Below are positions 52,237 through 60,882 of a stretch of 64,000 bases of DNA, in pieces. Made by a program: the position numbers and the translations under genes. A model generated the notes under the pieces. The model saw only the letters and a list, made by a program, of their open reading frames with translations. It ran no database searches and was not told the DNA's origin. The stretch is from the NCBI RefSeq assembly GCF_007970805.1, contig NZ_CP042433.1, positions 496,001-560,000 of the forward strand. The letters run 5' to 3'. The stretch comes from Flavisolibacter ginsenosidimutans. Lineage in GTDB: Bacteria > Bacteroidota > Bacteroidia > Chitinophagales > Chitinophagaceae. How positions within the stretch are numbered: the first letter of the stretch is position 1; the number at the start of each line of letters is the position of its first letter.

Positions 52237-53559
52237 TTATCGCTTCATGCCGGGCATCATTCGTCCCATTGGCATTTTGTTCATCATTTTCATCATCTCC
52301 CGCATTTGCTCAAACTGTTTCATGAAGGCATTCACTTCGCTTATGTCTTTGCCACAGCCATTGGCAATGCGCTTGCGGCGGCCGCCGTCAATCTCGTCAG
52401 GGTTTGCCCGTTCAAAAGGCGTCATGGAATTGATGATGGCTTCCACGCCTTTAAACGCATCGTCGCTGATGTCAATGTCCTTCATGGCTTTGCCTACGCC
52501 GGGAATCATCGCCATCAGGTCTTTTAAATTACCCATGCGTTTAATTTGCTCAAGCTGTTGTTTAAAGTCGGCAAAGTCAAATTGGTTTTTGCGGATTTTC
52601 TTTTCCAGCTTTTTGGCCTGCTCTTCGTCAAATTGTGCTTGCGCTTTTTCCACCAGCGTGGTAATGTCGCCCATGCCAAGAATACGCTGTGCCATCCGTT
52701 CGGGATAGAACACATCCAGCGTATCCATTTTCTCGCCGCTGCTTATAAATTTGATGGGTTTGTCAACGGTATATTTAATGGAAAGCGCCGCGCCGCCGCG
52801 GGTGTCGCCGTCTAATTTGGTAAGAACAACACCGCTGAAATCCAGTCGATCATTAAAGGCTTTCGCTGTGTTCACTGCATCTTGCCCGGTCATGCTGTCA
52901 ACTACAAACAGAATTTCCTGCGGATTTACCGCAGCTTTAATGTTCGCCACTTCGGTCATCATCGCTTCGTCAATGGCCAGGCGGCCGGCGGTATCAATGA
53001 TGACAACGTTCTTGTTTTTTGAGCGGGCTTCGTTGATGGCGTTCTGCGCAATCTCCACCGGGTTTTTGTTTTCCAGTTCAAGGTGAACGTCCACGCCAAT
53101 TTGTTCGCCTAAAACTCTTAACTGCTCCATTGCCGCAGGGCGGTAAACGTCAGCGGCTACAAGAATGGGAGAGAGGCGAAGTTGTTTCTTCAGATAATTC
53201 GCCAGTTTTCCGCTAAAGGTTGTTTTACCCGAACCTTGCAAACCGGCTATTAAAATCACCGCCGGCGCACCCTTCGCATTAAACGAAGCGGCTTCGTTGC
53301 CCATCAGTTCCACCAGTTCGTCCTTTACAATCTTCACCATCAACTGGCTTGGCGAAATGGCGTTGATAACTTTCTCACCGGTGGCTTTGTCTTTTACCTT
53401 GTCGGTAAATTCTTTGGCAATTTTATAGTTTACGTCGGCATCCACCAAGGCACGGCGGATCTCTTTCACTGTGGTGGCAATATTTAACTCGGTAATGCGG
53501 CCCTCGCCTTTGAGGCTTTTAAAGGCGCCTTCAAGTCTGTCACTTAAACTCTCAAACAT
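52237..53559 (-). CDS. ffh: Signal recognition particle protein Ffh
   Basis: The 440-residue GTPase binds signal sequences of membrane proteins with the 4.5S RNA and delivers them to FtsY. Domains: N (1-85, MFESLSDRLEGAFKSLKGEG), G (about 95-295) with G1 GLQGSGKTTFSGKL, DVYRPAAMEQLRVL, G3 DTAGRLAIDEAMM, G4 TKLDGDTRGGAALS, and IKFISSGEKMDTLDVF, and a Met-rich M domain (about 310-440) with IPGVGKAMKDIDISD and the tail MKMMNKMPMGRMMPGMKR. Length is normal. It is convergent with the VCBS operon. Confidence 0.97.
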   Translation of the reverse strand: MFESLSDRLEGAFKSLKGEGRITELNIATTVKEIRRALVDADVNYKIAKEFTDKVKDKATGEKVINAISPSQLMVKIVKDELVELMGNEAASFNAKGAPAVILIAGLQGSGKTTFSGKLANYLKKQLRLSPILVAADVYRPAAMEQLRVLGEQIGVDVHLELENKNPVEIAQNAINEARSKNKNVVIIDTAGRLAIDEAMMTEVANIKAAVNPQEILFVVDSMTGQDAVNTAKAFNDRLDFSGVVLTKLDGDTRGGAALSIKYTVDKPIKFISSGEKMDTLDVFYPERMAQRILGMGDITTLVEKAQAQFDEEQAKKLEKKIRKNQFDFADFKQQLEQIKRMGNLKDLMAMIPGVGKAMKDIDISDDAFKGVEAIINSMTPFERANPDEIDGGRRKRIANGCGKDISEVNAFMKQFEQMREMMKMMNKMPMGRMMPGMKR

Positions 53560-53590
53560 AATATCGCTGATTTAAGGATTCGAAGGGATT

Positions 53591-53983
53591 TCACTGAGCC
53601 GTTTGGGTATTGACAAACCTCCTGAATTGCAGGCTTTCTGTTCCAAAATTCAGCAGTAATCCAACTTCTATTTTGAATACTTTTAGATAGTTAATGATTT
53701 GATTATGGCATGCTTTGTCAAGTTCAGAGACTGCTTTTAATTCGATCAAAATCTTGTCCTCCACAATTAAATCCAATCTGCGTTTTGAAATAAAATGATC
53801 CTCGTAATAAATATCTTTTTCAACTTGAGCACCACATTTTAAGCAAAGTTTTTCAAGTTCAATAATCAAGGCTCTTTGGTAAACCACTTCCGGAAAACCT
53901 AAACCAAAATACCGGTGCACTTTCATCGCACACCCGATAATTTTTTCCGTAACACCGGCGTATTTATAGTTTGTTGTTTCCAT
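53591..53983 (-). CDS. GxxExxY protein
   Basis: The 130-residue protein has the family hallmarks: GCAMKVHRYFGLGFPEVVYQ (the GxxExxY motif, here GFPEVVY), CGAQVEKDIYYEDHFISKRR, LDLIVEDKILIELKAVSELD and NYLKVFKIEVGLLLNFG. The fold resembles PD-(D/E)xK nucleases, with the acidic and Lys residues in 'D..v.dkiliElKav', but no function is established. Members are common in Bacteroidota, often isolated and in many copies. It is flanked upstream by the words AATCCGCGCAATCTGTGATA. It sits between ffh and rpoD. Confidence 0.9.
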   Translation of the reverse strand: METTNYKYAGVTEKIIGCAMKVHRYFGLGFPEVVYQRALIIELEKLCLKCGAQVEKDIYYEDHFISKRRLDLIVEDKILIELKAVSELDKACHNQIINYLKVFKIEVGLLLNFGTESLQFRRFVNTQTAQ

Positions 53984-54024
53984 CTGTGAATTCAGATAAA
54001 AAATCCGCGCAATCTGTGATAAAA

Positions 54025-54051
54025 AAAGTGAACATCAAGGATGTTCACTTT
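54025..54051 (-). terminator. Terminator of rpoD
   Basis: AAAGTGAACATC (54025-54036) pairs perfectly with GATGTTCACTTT (54040-54051) around three bases; on the minus strand it runs into TTTTTTT. rpoD ends at 54096. Confidence 0.75.
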
Positions 54052-54095
54052 AATAAGCTTGGCAAAGATAATGAGGACGGTGGTTGTGTAAAGTT

Positions 54096-54965
54096 TTATA
54101 CGCCTAAATAACTCCTTAACACATCGTTTTTTTGGTGACTTCTCAATTTCAAAATGGCCTTGTCTTTAATCTGGCGCACTCTTTCTCTTGTTAAGCTAAA
54201 GCGTTCGCCAATGTCTTCAAGGCTCAAGGGATGATCCACACCGATGCCGAAGAAATAGCAAATCACTTCTTTTTGCCTTTCGGTCAGCGTTTGCAGGCTG
54301 CGGTCAATTTCGGTTTTGAGCGATTGGTTGTAGGCCAGTTCGCCGTCCGTTTTTTCCGCGTTGGGATTTTCAAGCACATCGTACAAGGTGCTTTCTTCTC
54401 CTTCTGACAGGGGATTGTCCATGCTTACGTGACGGGCATTGATGCTGAGCGAGGATTGCACTTCGTCCAGTTCCATGTTCAGCAATTCGGCCAGTTCTTC
54501 TGCCGAAGGCTCGCGTTCAAACTCCTGCTCCAATTGGCTGAAGGCTTTGTGAATGCGGTTGGTCAAACCAACTTTGTTCAACGGCAGGCGAACGATGCGG
54601 GCTTGTTCGGCAATGGCTTGTAAAATGGATTGGCGAATCCACCACACAGCGTAAGAAATGAACTTGAAACCCTTGGTTTCATCAAAGCGCTGGGCGGCTT
54701 TAATCAAACCCAGATTGCCCTCATTGATCAGATCGGGAAGAGAGAGGCCCTGATTTTGGTACTGTTTGGCTACCGAAACCACGAAACGCAGGTTGGCCTT
54801 CGTCAAACGGTCCAGCGCACGTTGGTCGCCTTGTTTGATGAGGCCTGCTAAACGAACTTCTTCTTCGGGGGTAATTAACTCGACCTTGCCAATTTCCTGG
54901 AGGTACTTTTCGAGGCTTTGAGATTCACGATTGGTAATACTCTTCGTGATCTTGAGTTGACGCAT
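54096..54965 (-). CDS. rpoD: RNA polymerase primary sigma factor (short Bacteroidota type)
   Basis: The 289-residue sigma-70 starts [20 protein letters not shown], the standard Bacteroidota N-terminus (a Met two codons earlier is also possible). Region 1.2 is followed by 2.1-2.4 ([60 protein letters not shown]), region 3 ([20 protein letters not shown]) and region 4 ([40 protein letters not shown]). Region 1.1 is absent, as is usual in this phylum. It recognises the TTG/TAnnTTTG promoters noted elsewhere in the window. Confidence 0.97.
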   Translation of the reverse strand: MRQLKITKSITNRESQSLEKYLQEIGKVELITPEEEVRLAGLIKQGDQRALDRLTKANLRFVVSVAKQYQNQGLSLPDLINEGNLGLIKAAQRFDETKGFKFISYAVWWIRQSILQAIAEQARIVRLPLNKVGLTNRIHKAFSQLEQEFEREPSAEELAELLNMELDEVQSSLSINARHVSMDNPLSEGEESTLYDVLENPNAEKTDGELAYNQSLKTEIDRSLQTLTERQKEVICYFFGIGVDHPLSLEDIGERFSLTRERVRQIKDKAILKLRSHQKNDVLRSYLGV

Positions 54966-55184
54966 ACTCATAGGATGGTTTTTTATTGGTTATTTAGAGA
55001 TTTAGGTTTTTCGCGTTGTTTTGGTCAGCAATCCCAAAATATCCATCACAGATTCTCACACACAGCAGTAGTCAATTACTGAATTCGATAACCAAATTAG
55101 GGAATACACCAATATGAAAAACATTTTGTAAAAGTTTTTTCGTTCGGCGCGGTACTTCAAGGGTTAAACGAAAATGAAAAAAAG

Positions 55185-55215
55185 TTTTGGTGGTTCGGCC
55201 TTTTTACTATTATTG
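55185..55215 (+). promoter_or_regulatory. Candidate promoter of the START-like gene
   Basis: TTTTGG (55185-55190) is followed after 17 bases by TATTATTG (55208-55215), one base away from TAnnTTTG. The ATG is at 55244. Confidence 0.45.
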
Positions 55216-55243
55216 CACACCCTGACGGCGTTAAAATTTTCAG

Positions 55244-55624
55244 ATGAGCAAAAAACAACAGTACACGTTAGAATACCCGGTTCGCTGCTCTCCGACCATC
55301 CTTTACGAATTTCTTGCAAACCCTTCGGGCCTGCAGGAGTGGTTTGCCGATAAAGTAGATGAGCGTGACGGTATTTATTATTTTTCCTGGAATGGATCGG
55401 AAGACGAAGCAGAAGTAATGGAGCAAGAAGAAGAAAAATTTATCCGCTTTCATTGGCTGCATGCGCCAAAAGATGAATTTTTCGAATTTGCCATTGAAAA
55501 GTCAGAAGTGACCAACCAAACTATTTTGGTGATTAAAGACTTTGCCGATAAAAGAGAAGTGAAAGACCAAAGCCGTCTTTGGGACCACCAGGTGAAAGAT
55601 CTTTTTCACCGCTTAGGCAATTAA
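55244..55624 (+). CDS. START-like domain (SRPBCC) protein
   Basis: The 126-residue cytosolic protein starts SKKQQYTLEYPVRCSPTILY and continues EFLANPSGLQEWFADKVDER, then FSWNGSEDEAEVMEQEEEKF and IRFHWLHAPKDEFFEFAIEK, ending in a helix (LWDHQVKDLFHRLGN). This is the Bacteroidota START-like family, close to AHSA1-type proteins, with a ligand-binding groove but unknown ligand. Its last 12 bases overlap the last codons of the convergent gene at 55613. Its promoter is suggested by the motif at 55185-55215. Confidence 0.88.
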   Translation: MSKKQQYTLEYPVRCSPTILYEFLANPSGLQEWFADKVDERDGIYYFSWNGSEDEAEVMEQEEEKFIRFHWLHAPKDEFFEFAIEKSEVTNQTILVIKDFADKREVKDQSRLWDHQVKDLFHRLGN

Positions 55625-56206
55625 GCCGGTCAAAAATTTCCAGCTATCTTTTAAATTGTTTGCTGCCGAATCCCATGTTTGCAAGGGCCACCGCGCAGCA
55701 ATTTTTGTGTGCGTGCTTTCCTCGAGTACGGCGGCAAAACTTCCTGCGGAAAGACCGTTGATTTTTTGAAAATTTGTTTCCTCAAAATGGTGTTCCCAGG
55801 GATATTGACTAACGCCAATAAAATAATCTTTTGCAGCAAGGTTTTGATGAGCCGCTTCTAACACAGAAAGGTGCCTTTCTTTAAACGAGCCGCCAAGTTG
55901 CAAAGTGCTGCTGTAAAAATTTCCCCACCAAAACATGCTGCGCACAAAAAATAAGTCTTCGCCTTTGGCAATGCGGGGATAATCGAGAACGACGTAAGGT
56001 AACCCTAAATAATTTTCTCCTTTTGATATTTTGGGCGAAGGTGATGCGTTGCGAATAAAGCCGGAGGCGGTTTCAAGCAATTGGTTTTGCACCTCGCTTA
56101 AAAGTTGAACCGTCTTTTGCAGAATGCTATTTTTTGTTAAGATGATTTGCGCATTGCAAAACAGTTCCATCTCCGGGGTCGAAAGCTGTATTTTTGAACC
56201 TTGCAT
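55613..56206 (-). CDS. Conserved Bacteroidota hypothetical protein
   Basis: The 197-residue product has no signal peptide and no motif I recognise. It includes aromatic segments YLGLPYVVLDYPRIAKGEDL, FFVRSMFWWGNFYSSTLQLG and HHFEETNFQKINGLSAGSFA. Composition and codon use look genuine. It overlaps the convergent START-like gene by 12 bases and starts 14 bases from the GTG of the permease gene on the other strand. The promoter must therefore lie within the permease coding region. Function unknown. Confidence 0.7.
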   Translation of the reverse strand: MQGSKIQLSTPEMELFCNAQIILTKNSILQKTVQLLSEVQNQLLETASGFIRNASPSPKISKGENYLGLPYVVLDYPRIAKGEDLFFVRSMFWWGNFYSSTLQLGGSFKERHLSVLEAAHQNLAAKDYFIGVSQYPWEHHFEETNFQKINGLSAGSFAAVLEESTHTKIAARWPLQTWDSAANNLKDSWKFLTGLIA

Positions 56207-56220
56207 TTGTAAAGATAACC

Positions 56221-57633
56221 GTGATAAAAAAATTAGACATACTCGTTATCAAAGCCTTCATCGGACCGTTTATCGCCACATTTTTTATTACGTTGTTGGT
56301 GCTGGTGATGCAGTTCTTCTGGCTTTACATTGACGATTTTGTGGGCAAGGGTTTAGGCGTTGGGTTGATCTTCGAATTCATCGGTTACCAAAGCACTTCG
56401 CTTGTGCCGCTGGCCTTGCCGTTGGCGGTTTTGCTTTCTTCGCTCATGACCTTTGGCAACCTTGGCGAGAGTTACGAACTGGTGGCGGTAAAATCGGCCG
56501 GCATTTCGCTTTTGCGTTTTATGCGGCCCTTATTTATTGTAAGCTTTTTAATTAGCTGCCTTGCTTTTTTATTCACCAATTACATCATGCCCATCGCGGC
56601 GCTCAAGAGCCGTACCATGCTCACCGACATCGTGTACGCCAAGCCTTCTTTCGATTTAAAGGAAGGCGTTTTTTACGACAAGATTCCCGGCTTCTCCATC
56701 AAAATTGGCAAAAAGGAAAAGAACGACAGCGTAATCAGAGACATTATTATTTACGAACAAAAGGACATGTTGCAGGACAACTTCATCGTTGCTTCCGACG
56801 GCATCATGCGCATCGCCGACAACAAAAAAGATTTGGAATTTAATTTAAAGAATGGCTGGCGCTACGAAGAAAGAGGCACTCCCAACGCTCCGACAGAGTT
56901 CATCCGGCTTGGCTTTAAAGAATACCGCAAACGTTTTGACCTGAGCACTTTTGGCCTGCAGCAGCGCACGGCAGACAGCGTGAATAAGAACAATGCCCGT
57001 ATGCTGAGCATGCGCCAATTGAACGTTGCTATTGACTCCATCAAAAAAGTAAACGCAAGGATTGGTGACCGGGTGAAGAGCGAGGTATTTGTGCAAATGC
57101 CGTTTACCGCAAACCTTGACAGCAACTGGAAAGTTGGCAGCACGCCGCTGAAGAGAAAATCTTTCGACGCCATATTGCCCGACAGTACGAAACTGTCCGT
57201 TGAACAACGCGTAAACAATAAAATTGCTACGCTGCAAAATTCGAACGAGGCCAACCTGTCGGTATTTAAAGAGGAGTCCCGAACCTTGCGGCTTTACCAG
57301 ATTGAGTGGCACAAAAAACTTACGCTTTCGCTTGCCTGCGTAGTGTTGTTTATGATTGGGGCGCCGCTGGGTTCCATCATTCGAAAAGGCGGTTTGGGTA
57401 CGCCCATGGTCTTTGCCATTGCTTTTTTTATGTTGTTTTATTTCAGCAGTACATCGGGCGAAAAATTTGCAAAGGAAGGTTCGTGGGGCATGGTGCCGGG
57501 CATGTGGTTTTCGTTTATGATCCTTATTCCGATTGGTGTGTTTCTTACTTACAAAGCCATGCACGACTCACAGGTTTTCAACAAGGATTTTTACACGCGG
57601 TTCTTTAAGCGGCTGAATTTTCGGAAGCGATAA
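56221..57633 (+). CDS. LptF/LptG (YjgP/YjgQ) family permease
   Basis: The 470-residue product from the GTG at 56221 (MIKKLDILVIKAFIGPFIAT) is a LPS-export permease subunit: helix 1 (FIGPFIATFFITLLVLVMQF), helix 2 (STSLVPLALPLAVLLSSLMT), FGNLGESYELVAVKSAGISL (the cytoplasmic coupling helix), helix 3, a beta-jellyroll periplasmic domain (about 130-330), and three C-terminal helices (LTLSLACVVLFMIGAPLGSI, GTPMVFAIAFFMLFYFS). With LptB it moves lipopolysaccharide to the outer membrane. An upstream in-frame TTG at 56194 is less likely as a start. The partner subunit is not in view, as is usual for the split genes of this phylum. Confidence 0.93.
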   Translation: MIKKLDILVIKAFIGPFIATFFITLLVLVMQFFWLYIDDFVGKGLGVGLIFEFIGYQSTSLVPLALPLAVLLSSLMTFGNLGESYELVAVKSAGISLLRFMRPLFIVSFLISCLAFLFTNYIMPIAALKSRTMLTDIVYAKPSFDLKEGVFYDKIPGFSIKIGKKEKNDSVIRDIIIYEQKDMLQDNFIVASDGIMRIADNKKDLEFNLKNGWRYEERGTPNAPTEFIRLGFKEYRKRFDLSTFGLQQRTADSVNKNNARMLSMRQLNVAIDSIKKVNARIGDRVKSEVFVQMPFTANLDSNWKVGSTPLKRKSFDAILPDSTKLSVEQRVNNKIATLQNSNEANLSVFKEESRTLRLYQIEWHKKLTLSLACVVLFMIGAPLGSIIRKGGLGTPMVFAIAFFMLFYFSSTSGEKFAKEGSWGMVPGMWFSFMILIPIGVFLTYKAMHDSQVFNKDFYTRFFKRLNFRKR

Positions 57634-57703
57634 GCACCTGCCTTGCTTAAAATACCTCAATCACCTAATTGGCTAATCGCTACATCAGCTAATCATTCCT
57701 CTT

Positions 57704-57711
57704 TACCTTTG
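57704..57711 (+). promoter_or_regulatory. Candidate -7 element of the superoxide dismutase gene
   Basis: TACCTTTG is an exact TAnnTTTG match, 14 bases before the ATG at 57726. No well-placed -33 TTG. Confidence 0.35.
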
Positions 57712-57725
57712 GCAAAACAACCTTC

Positions 57726-58472
57726 ATGAAACCTTTAACCCCAAGACGCGACTTCATCATTGCATCGGCCAAAGCGGGTGTTGGCTTGTACCTCGGTTCG
57801 GGGCTTTTGTCTTCCTGTGCTCCCGCAAAAATGACTGCAGGCGCATCGAAAGCTTATGCAACGGGTTTTGCCCAAACGCCGCTGCCTTATGCTTACAACG
57901 CACTAACCGAAGCCGTTGATGCACAAACAATGGAAATCCATTACACCCGGCACGCTGCTTCGTATGCAACAAACCTGAACGATGCAGCAAAGGCGGAAGG
58001 CGTGGATACAACAAAACCATTGGAAGACGTGCTGCGGAAGGTTTCAAAATATTCAACCAAGATGCGCAACAACGGCGGCGGCCATTACAACCACGAAATG
58101 TTTTGGAAATGCATGACACCAAACAGTACAACCAAACCTTCGGCGGCTTTGGCTTCTGCCATCGACAGTTCCTTTGGCTCGTTTGATGCCTTTAAAACAC
58201 AATTTACGGACGCTGGAAAAAATCGCTTTGGAAGCGGTTGGGCCTGGCTTTTCACTGACGGAGATAAACGCCTTCGCATTGGTTCTACACCCAACCAGGA
58301 CAATCCGTTGATGGACGTTTCTGAAACAAAAGGCTTCCCGCTGCTTGGCCTTGACGTATGGGAACACGCTTATTACCTGCGCTATCAAAACAAACGTCCT
58401 GATTACATTGCCAATTGGTGGAAGGTTGTGAACTGGGATTACGTTGCAGGCCGTTATCAATCCATCCTTTAA
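57726..58472 (+). CDS. Exported Tat-lipoprotein Fe/Mn superoxide dismutase
   Basis: The 248-residue product starts MKPLTPRRDFIIASAKAGVG with a twin-arginine RRDFI and a later lipobox LLSSC, so it appears to be a Tat-exported lipoprotein. The mature part is a complete Fe/Mn SOD: PLPYAYNALTEAVDAQTMEI, HYTRHAASYATNLN, NNGGGHYNHEMFWKCM, GSGWAWLFTD, and LGLDVWEHAYYLRYQNKRPD, with the metal ligands in the first His, the GGHYNHE His, and DVWEH. It removes superoxide at the outside of the inner membrane or in the periplasm. The start of the CDF gene is 13 bases after the stop. Metal (Fe or Mn) cannot be told. Confidence 0.95.
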   Translation: MKPLTPRRDFIIASAKAGVGLYLGSGLLSSCAPAKMTAGASKAYATGFAQTPLPYAYNALTEAVDAQTMEIHYTRHAASYATNLNDAAKAEGVDTTKPLEDVLRKVSKYSTKMRNNGGGHYNHEMFWKCMTPNSTTKPSAALASAIDSSFGSFDAFKTQFTDAGKNRFGSGWAWLFTDGDKRLRIGSTPNQDNPLMDVSETKGFPLLGLDVWEHAYYLRYQNKRPDYIANWWKVVNWDYVAGRYQSIL

Positions 58473-58485
58473 CTGCGGCTTTATT

Positions 58486-59502
58486 TTGACGACAACTTCT
58501 CAGACTGGCACCGACAATTTGCGTATGCAACGCATCATTGCCGTGTCTTCCTCCTTACTGCTGGTTGCAAAGTTTTGGGCTTACTACCTTACCGGTTCGG
58601 TAGCCGTATTGACCGATGCGCTGGAAAGCATCGTAAACGTAGTGGCCGGCTTCATCGGTCTTTACAGTTTGTACGTAGCGGCCAAGCCCCGCGACATTGA
58701 TCATCCTTACGGTCACGGCAAAGCCGAATTTTTATCGGCTGCGGTGGAAGGAACGCTGGTGCTTTCGGCGGGTGTGTTAATCATTTATACCGCCGTGCGA
58801 AATCTTCTTTCGCCTGTGCCCATTCACAAATTAGACGTGGGTATCTACCTCCTTGCGGGATCGGGTTTGGTGAACTGGATATTGGGCTCTTTCGCCGTTC
58901 ACAAGGGGAAAAAAGCCGGTTCGCTGGCATTGGTAGCAAGCGGAAAGCATTTGCAAACCGACACCTATTCAACGATTGCCATTATTGCGGGTTTGGTGCT
59001 TATTTCCCTTACGCACCTGGTGTGGATTGACGGCGCTGTTGCCGTGGCAATGGGTTTGTTTATTATTTATACGGGATATAAAATTCTTCGTGAATCGTTG
59101 GCCGGCATCATGGACGAAGCCGACATGAAGCTGCTGGAAAAAATGATCGCTTTGCTCGAAGGTTCGCGACGTGAAAACTGGGTGGATTTGCACAATCTCC
59201 GTGTAATTAAATACGGCAATGTTTTGCATCTTGATTGTCACCTGACCGTGCCCTGGTATTTGAATGTACACCAGGCGCATGCCGAGATAGATGCGCTGGC
59301 CGGATTGATCCGCGCCGATTTTGGCGAGTCGCTCGAACTCTTTGTTCACAGCGACGGTTGTCTTTATTTTCAATGCCACATCTGCCAAAAATCTGATTGT
59401 CCGGTGCGGCAGCATCCGTTTAAAGAACGCGTTGAATGGACGATGGACAATGCCCTGCAAAACGAAAAGCATTCCTTGAAAGACGTAGAAGAAGAGAGCT
59501 AA
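58486..59502 (+). CDS. Cation diffusion facilitator (CDF) metal exporter
   Basis: The 338-residue protein (TTG start at 58486 chosen because homologues carry about ten residues before the first helix; ATG 58525 is an alternative) has six membrane helices. CDF signatures: GSVAVLTDALESIVNVVAGF, RDIDHPYGHGKAEFLSAAVE and KHLQTDTYSTIAIIAGLVLI, with the metal-site Asp and His residues TDALES, HPYGHGK and HLQTD. A C-terminal cytoplasmic domain (NWVDLHNLRVIKYGNVLHLD) is followed by CHICQKSDCPVRQHPF, a Cys/His-rich stretch that may bind metal. It likely exports Zn, Fe or Mn. It is part of a stress cluster with SOD. Confidence 0.94.
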   Translation: MTTTSQTGTDNLRMQRIIAVSSSLLLVAKFWAYYLTGSVAVLTDALESIVNVVAGFIGLYSLYVAAKPRDIDHPYGHGKAEFLSAAVEGTLVLSAGVLIIYTAVRNLLSPVPIHKLDVGIYLLAGSGLVNWILGSFAVHKGKKAGSLALVASGKHLQTDTYSTIAIIAGLVLISLTHLVWIDGAVAVAMGLFIIYTGYKILRESLAGIMDEADMKLLEKMIALLEGSRRENWVDLHNLRVIKYGNVLHLDCHLTVPWYLNVHQAHAEIDALAGLIRADFGESLELFVHSDGCLYFQCHICQKSDCPVRQHPFKERVEWTMDNALQNEKHSLKDVEEES

Positions 59503-59513
59503 GAAAAATCACC

Positions 59514-59542
59514 TTGAGGTGAAACGCGGACACTTAGTTTTG
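59514..59542 (+). promoter_or_regulatory. Promoter candidate for the OsmC-Prx pair
   Basis: TTG (59514-59516), an 18-base spacer and TAGTTTTG (59535-59542, exact TAnnTTTG) make the best promoter match seen in the window. The transcript would start about 110 bases before the OsmC ATG and include the inverted repeat 59551-59643. Confidence 0.5.
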
Positions 59543-59550
59543 CACACGCA

Positions 59551-59643
59551 AAGAAGTGAGACGTGAAAAGTGAAACGTCAAACCGTAGAGTTATTAAAGT
59601 TTTCATTCACTACGGTCTCACGTCTGTCGTCTCACGGTTCACT
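59551..59643. repeat. Inverted repeat of GTGAGAC/GTGAAAC words in the OsmC leader
   Basis: GTGAGACGTGAAAAGTGAAA plus CGTCAAACCGTAG are mirrored by CTACGGTCTCACGTCTGTCG and TCTCACGGTTCAC. Related sequences occur at 33642-33686 and 61621-61710. Confidence 0.6.
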
Positions 59644-59658
59644 TTTAAAACCTCGTTC

Positions 59659-60048
59659 ATGAAAACAACCACTATCTGGAAGGGCGGCAAAGCCTTCGAC
59701 TCGTTCAAAGAGAATTCAAAAATTGAAATTGACGCTGCAGGCGGCTTTAATCCAAAGGCTTTGCTGTTAAGCGGCCTGGCGGCTTGCAGCGGCATTGACG
59801 TGGTAGACATCCTGGAAAAAATGCGGGTGCCCTTTGCGAATTTGGAAGTAGATGCGGAGACCGAACAAACCGACGAGCATCCGCGGGTGTTTAAAACCAT
59901 TCACGTCACTTATCGTTTGCAAACCGAAGAAGAGAACCGCGAGAAGGTGAAGAAGGCCGTAGATTTGTCACTCGAAAAATATTGCGGCGTGGCGGCCATG
60001 CTGAAAAAAAACTCAGCCATCCAATACGAAATCGTGATTACACAATAA
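59659..60048 (+). CDS. OsmC-family protein
   Basis: The 129-residue protein from the ATG at 59659 starts MKTTTIWKGGKAFDSFKENS. The two conserved reactive cysteines of the family are in LLLSGLAACSGIDVVDILEK and LSLEKYCGVAAMLKKN. OsmC-like proteins are hydroperoxide reductases or related stress proteins; the separation of the two Cys is as expected. It is 31 bases before the peroxiredoxin gene, so probably one operon. The upstream open frame to 59563 lies in the inverted repeat and is non-coding. Confidence 0.93.
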   Translation: MKTTTIWKGGKAFDSFKENSKIEIDAAGGFNPKALLLSGLAACSGIDVVDILEKMRVPFANLEVDAETEQTDEHPRVFKTIHVTYRLQTEEENREKVKKAVDLSLEKYCGVAAMLKKNSAIQYEIVITQ

Positions 60049-60079
60049 CTTTATTTCCTCACCACCAAAAACATTTAGT

Positions 60080-60721
60080 ATGAGTTTACGTCTCGGCGAC
60101 CCGGCGCCCAACTTTAAAGCACAAACAACAGAAGGCGAAATTGATTTTTACGAATTCCTCGGCAACGGCTGGGGCGTTTTGTTCTCGCACCCCGCGGATT
60201 ACACACCCGTGTGTACTACCGAACTCGGACGCACAGCCTTGTTGAAAGAAGAATTTGCCAAGCGGAACGTAAAGGTGTTGGCGGTAAGCGTTGACCCGTT
60301 GGACAAACATTTTGGCTGGCGCAACGACATCAACGAAACACAAAACTGCACCGTTGAATTTCCCATCATTGCCGACGAGGGCCGCGAAGTGGCAACGCTT
60401 TACGACATGATTCATCCAAACGCTTCCGCAACAGCAACGGTGCGTTCGCTCTTCGTTATCGGGCCTGATAAAACCATTAAGTTGATGATTACTTACCCGG
60501 CTTCTACGGGCCGCAACTTTCACGAAGTGTTGCGTGTGATTGATTCCCTGCAACTGACCTCGAAACACAGTTTGGCAACTCCCGCCGACTGGCAACCGGG
60601 TGAAGACGCCATTGTTGTCCCGTCCATTTCTACCGAAGACGCGATGAAGAAATTTCCAAAAGGCGTGAAAGTGGTGAAGCCATATTTACGCTACACGCCA
60701 ACGCCGGATGAGAACAATTAA
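60080..60721 (+). CDS. 1-Cys peroxiredoxin (Prx6 type)
   Basis: The 213-residue protein reduces peroxides. RLGDPAPNFKAQTTEGEIDF opens it; the catalytic motif PADYTPVCTTELGRT has Cys45, the peroxidatic residue. WRNDINETQNCTVEFPIIAD follows, then VRSLFVIGPDKTIKLMITYP, and the Prx6-type C-terminal arm (KHSLATPADWQPGEDAIVVP) with KVVKPYLRYTP. No resolving Cys of the 2-Cys type at the end. It acts in the cytosol with OsmC encoded just upstream. A terminator follows at 60741-60769. Confidence 0.96.
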   Translation: MSLRLGDPAPNFKAQTTEGEIDFYEFLGNGWGVLFSHPADYTPVCTTELGRTALLKEEFAKRNVKVLAVSVDPLDKHFGWRNDINETQNCTVEFPIIADEGREVATLYDMIHPNASATATVRSLFVIGPDKTIKLMITYPASTGRNFHEVLRVIDSLQLTSKHSLATPADWQPGEDAIVVPSISTEDAMKKFPKGVKVVKPYLRYTPTPDENN

Positions 60722-60740
60722 AAATAAATTTCTTATAGTT

Positions 60741-60769
60741 AAAAGCCCTCGGTCAACGAGGGCTTTTTT
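60741..60769 (+). terminator. Terminator of the OsmC-Prx operon
   Basis: AAAAGCCCTCG pairs with CGAGGGCTTTT around GTCAA and runs into TTTTTT. Confidence 0.85.
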
Positions 60770-60882
60770 ATGTACTTGGCTTTTGTAATTCTCTTCGGCT
60801 TTCGTTGCAAGTTTTTCTTGAGCGAAGCCGAAAGTCACTCTTGTACGTCCGTTAAGTCTGCCCGGCACATCGCAATTATTCC

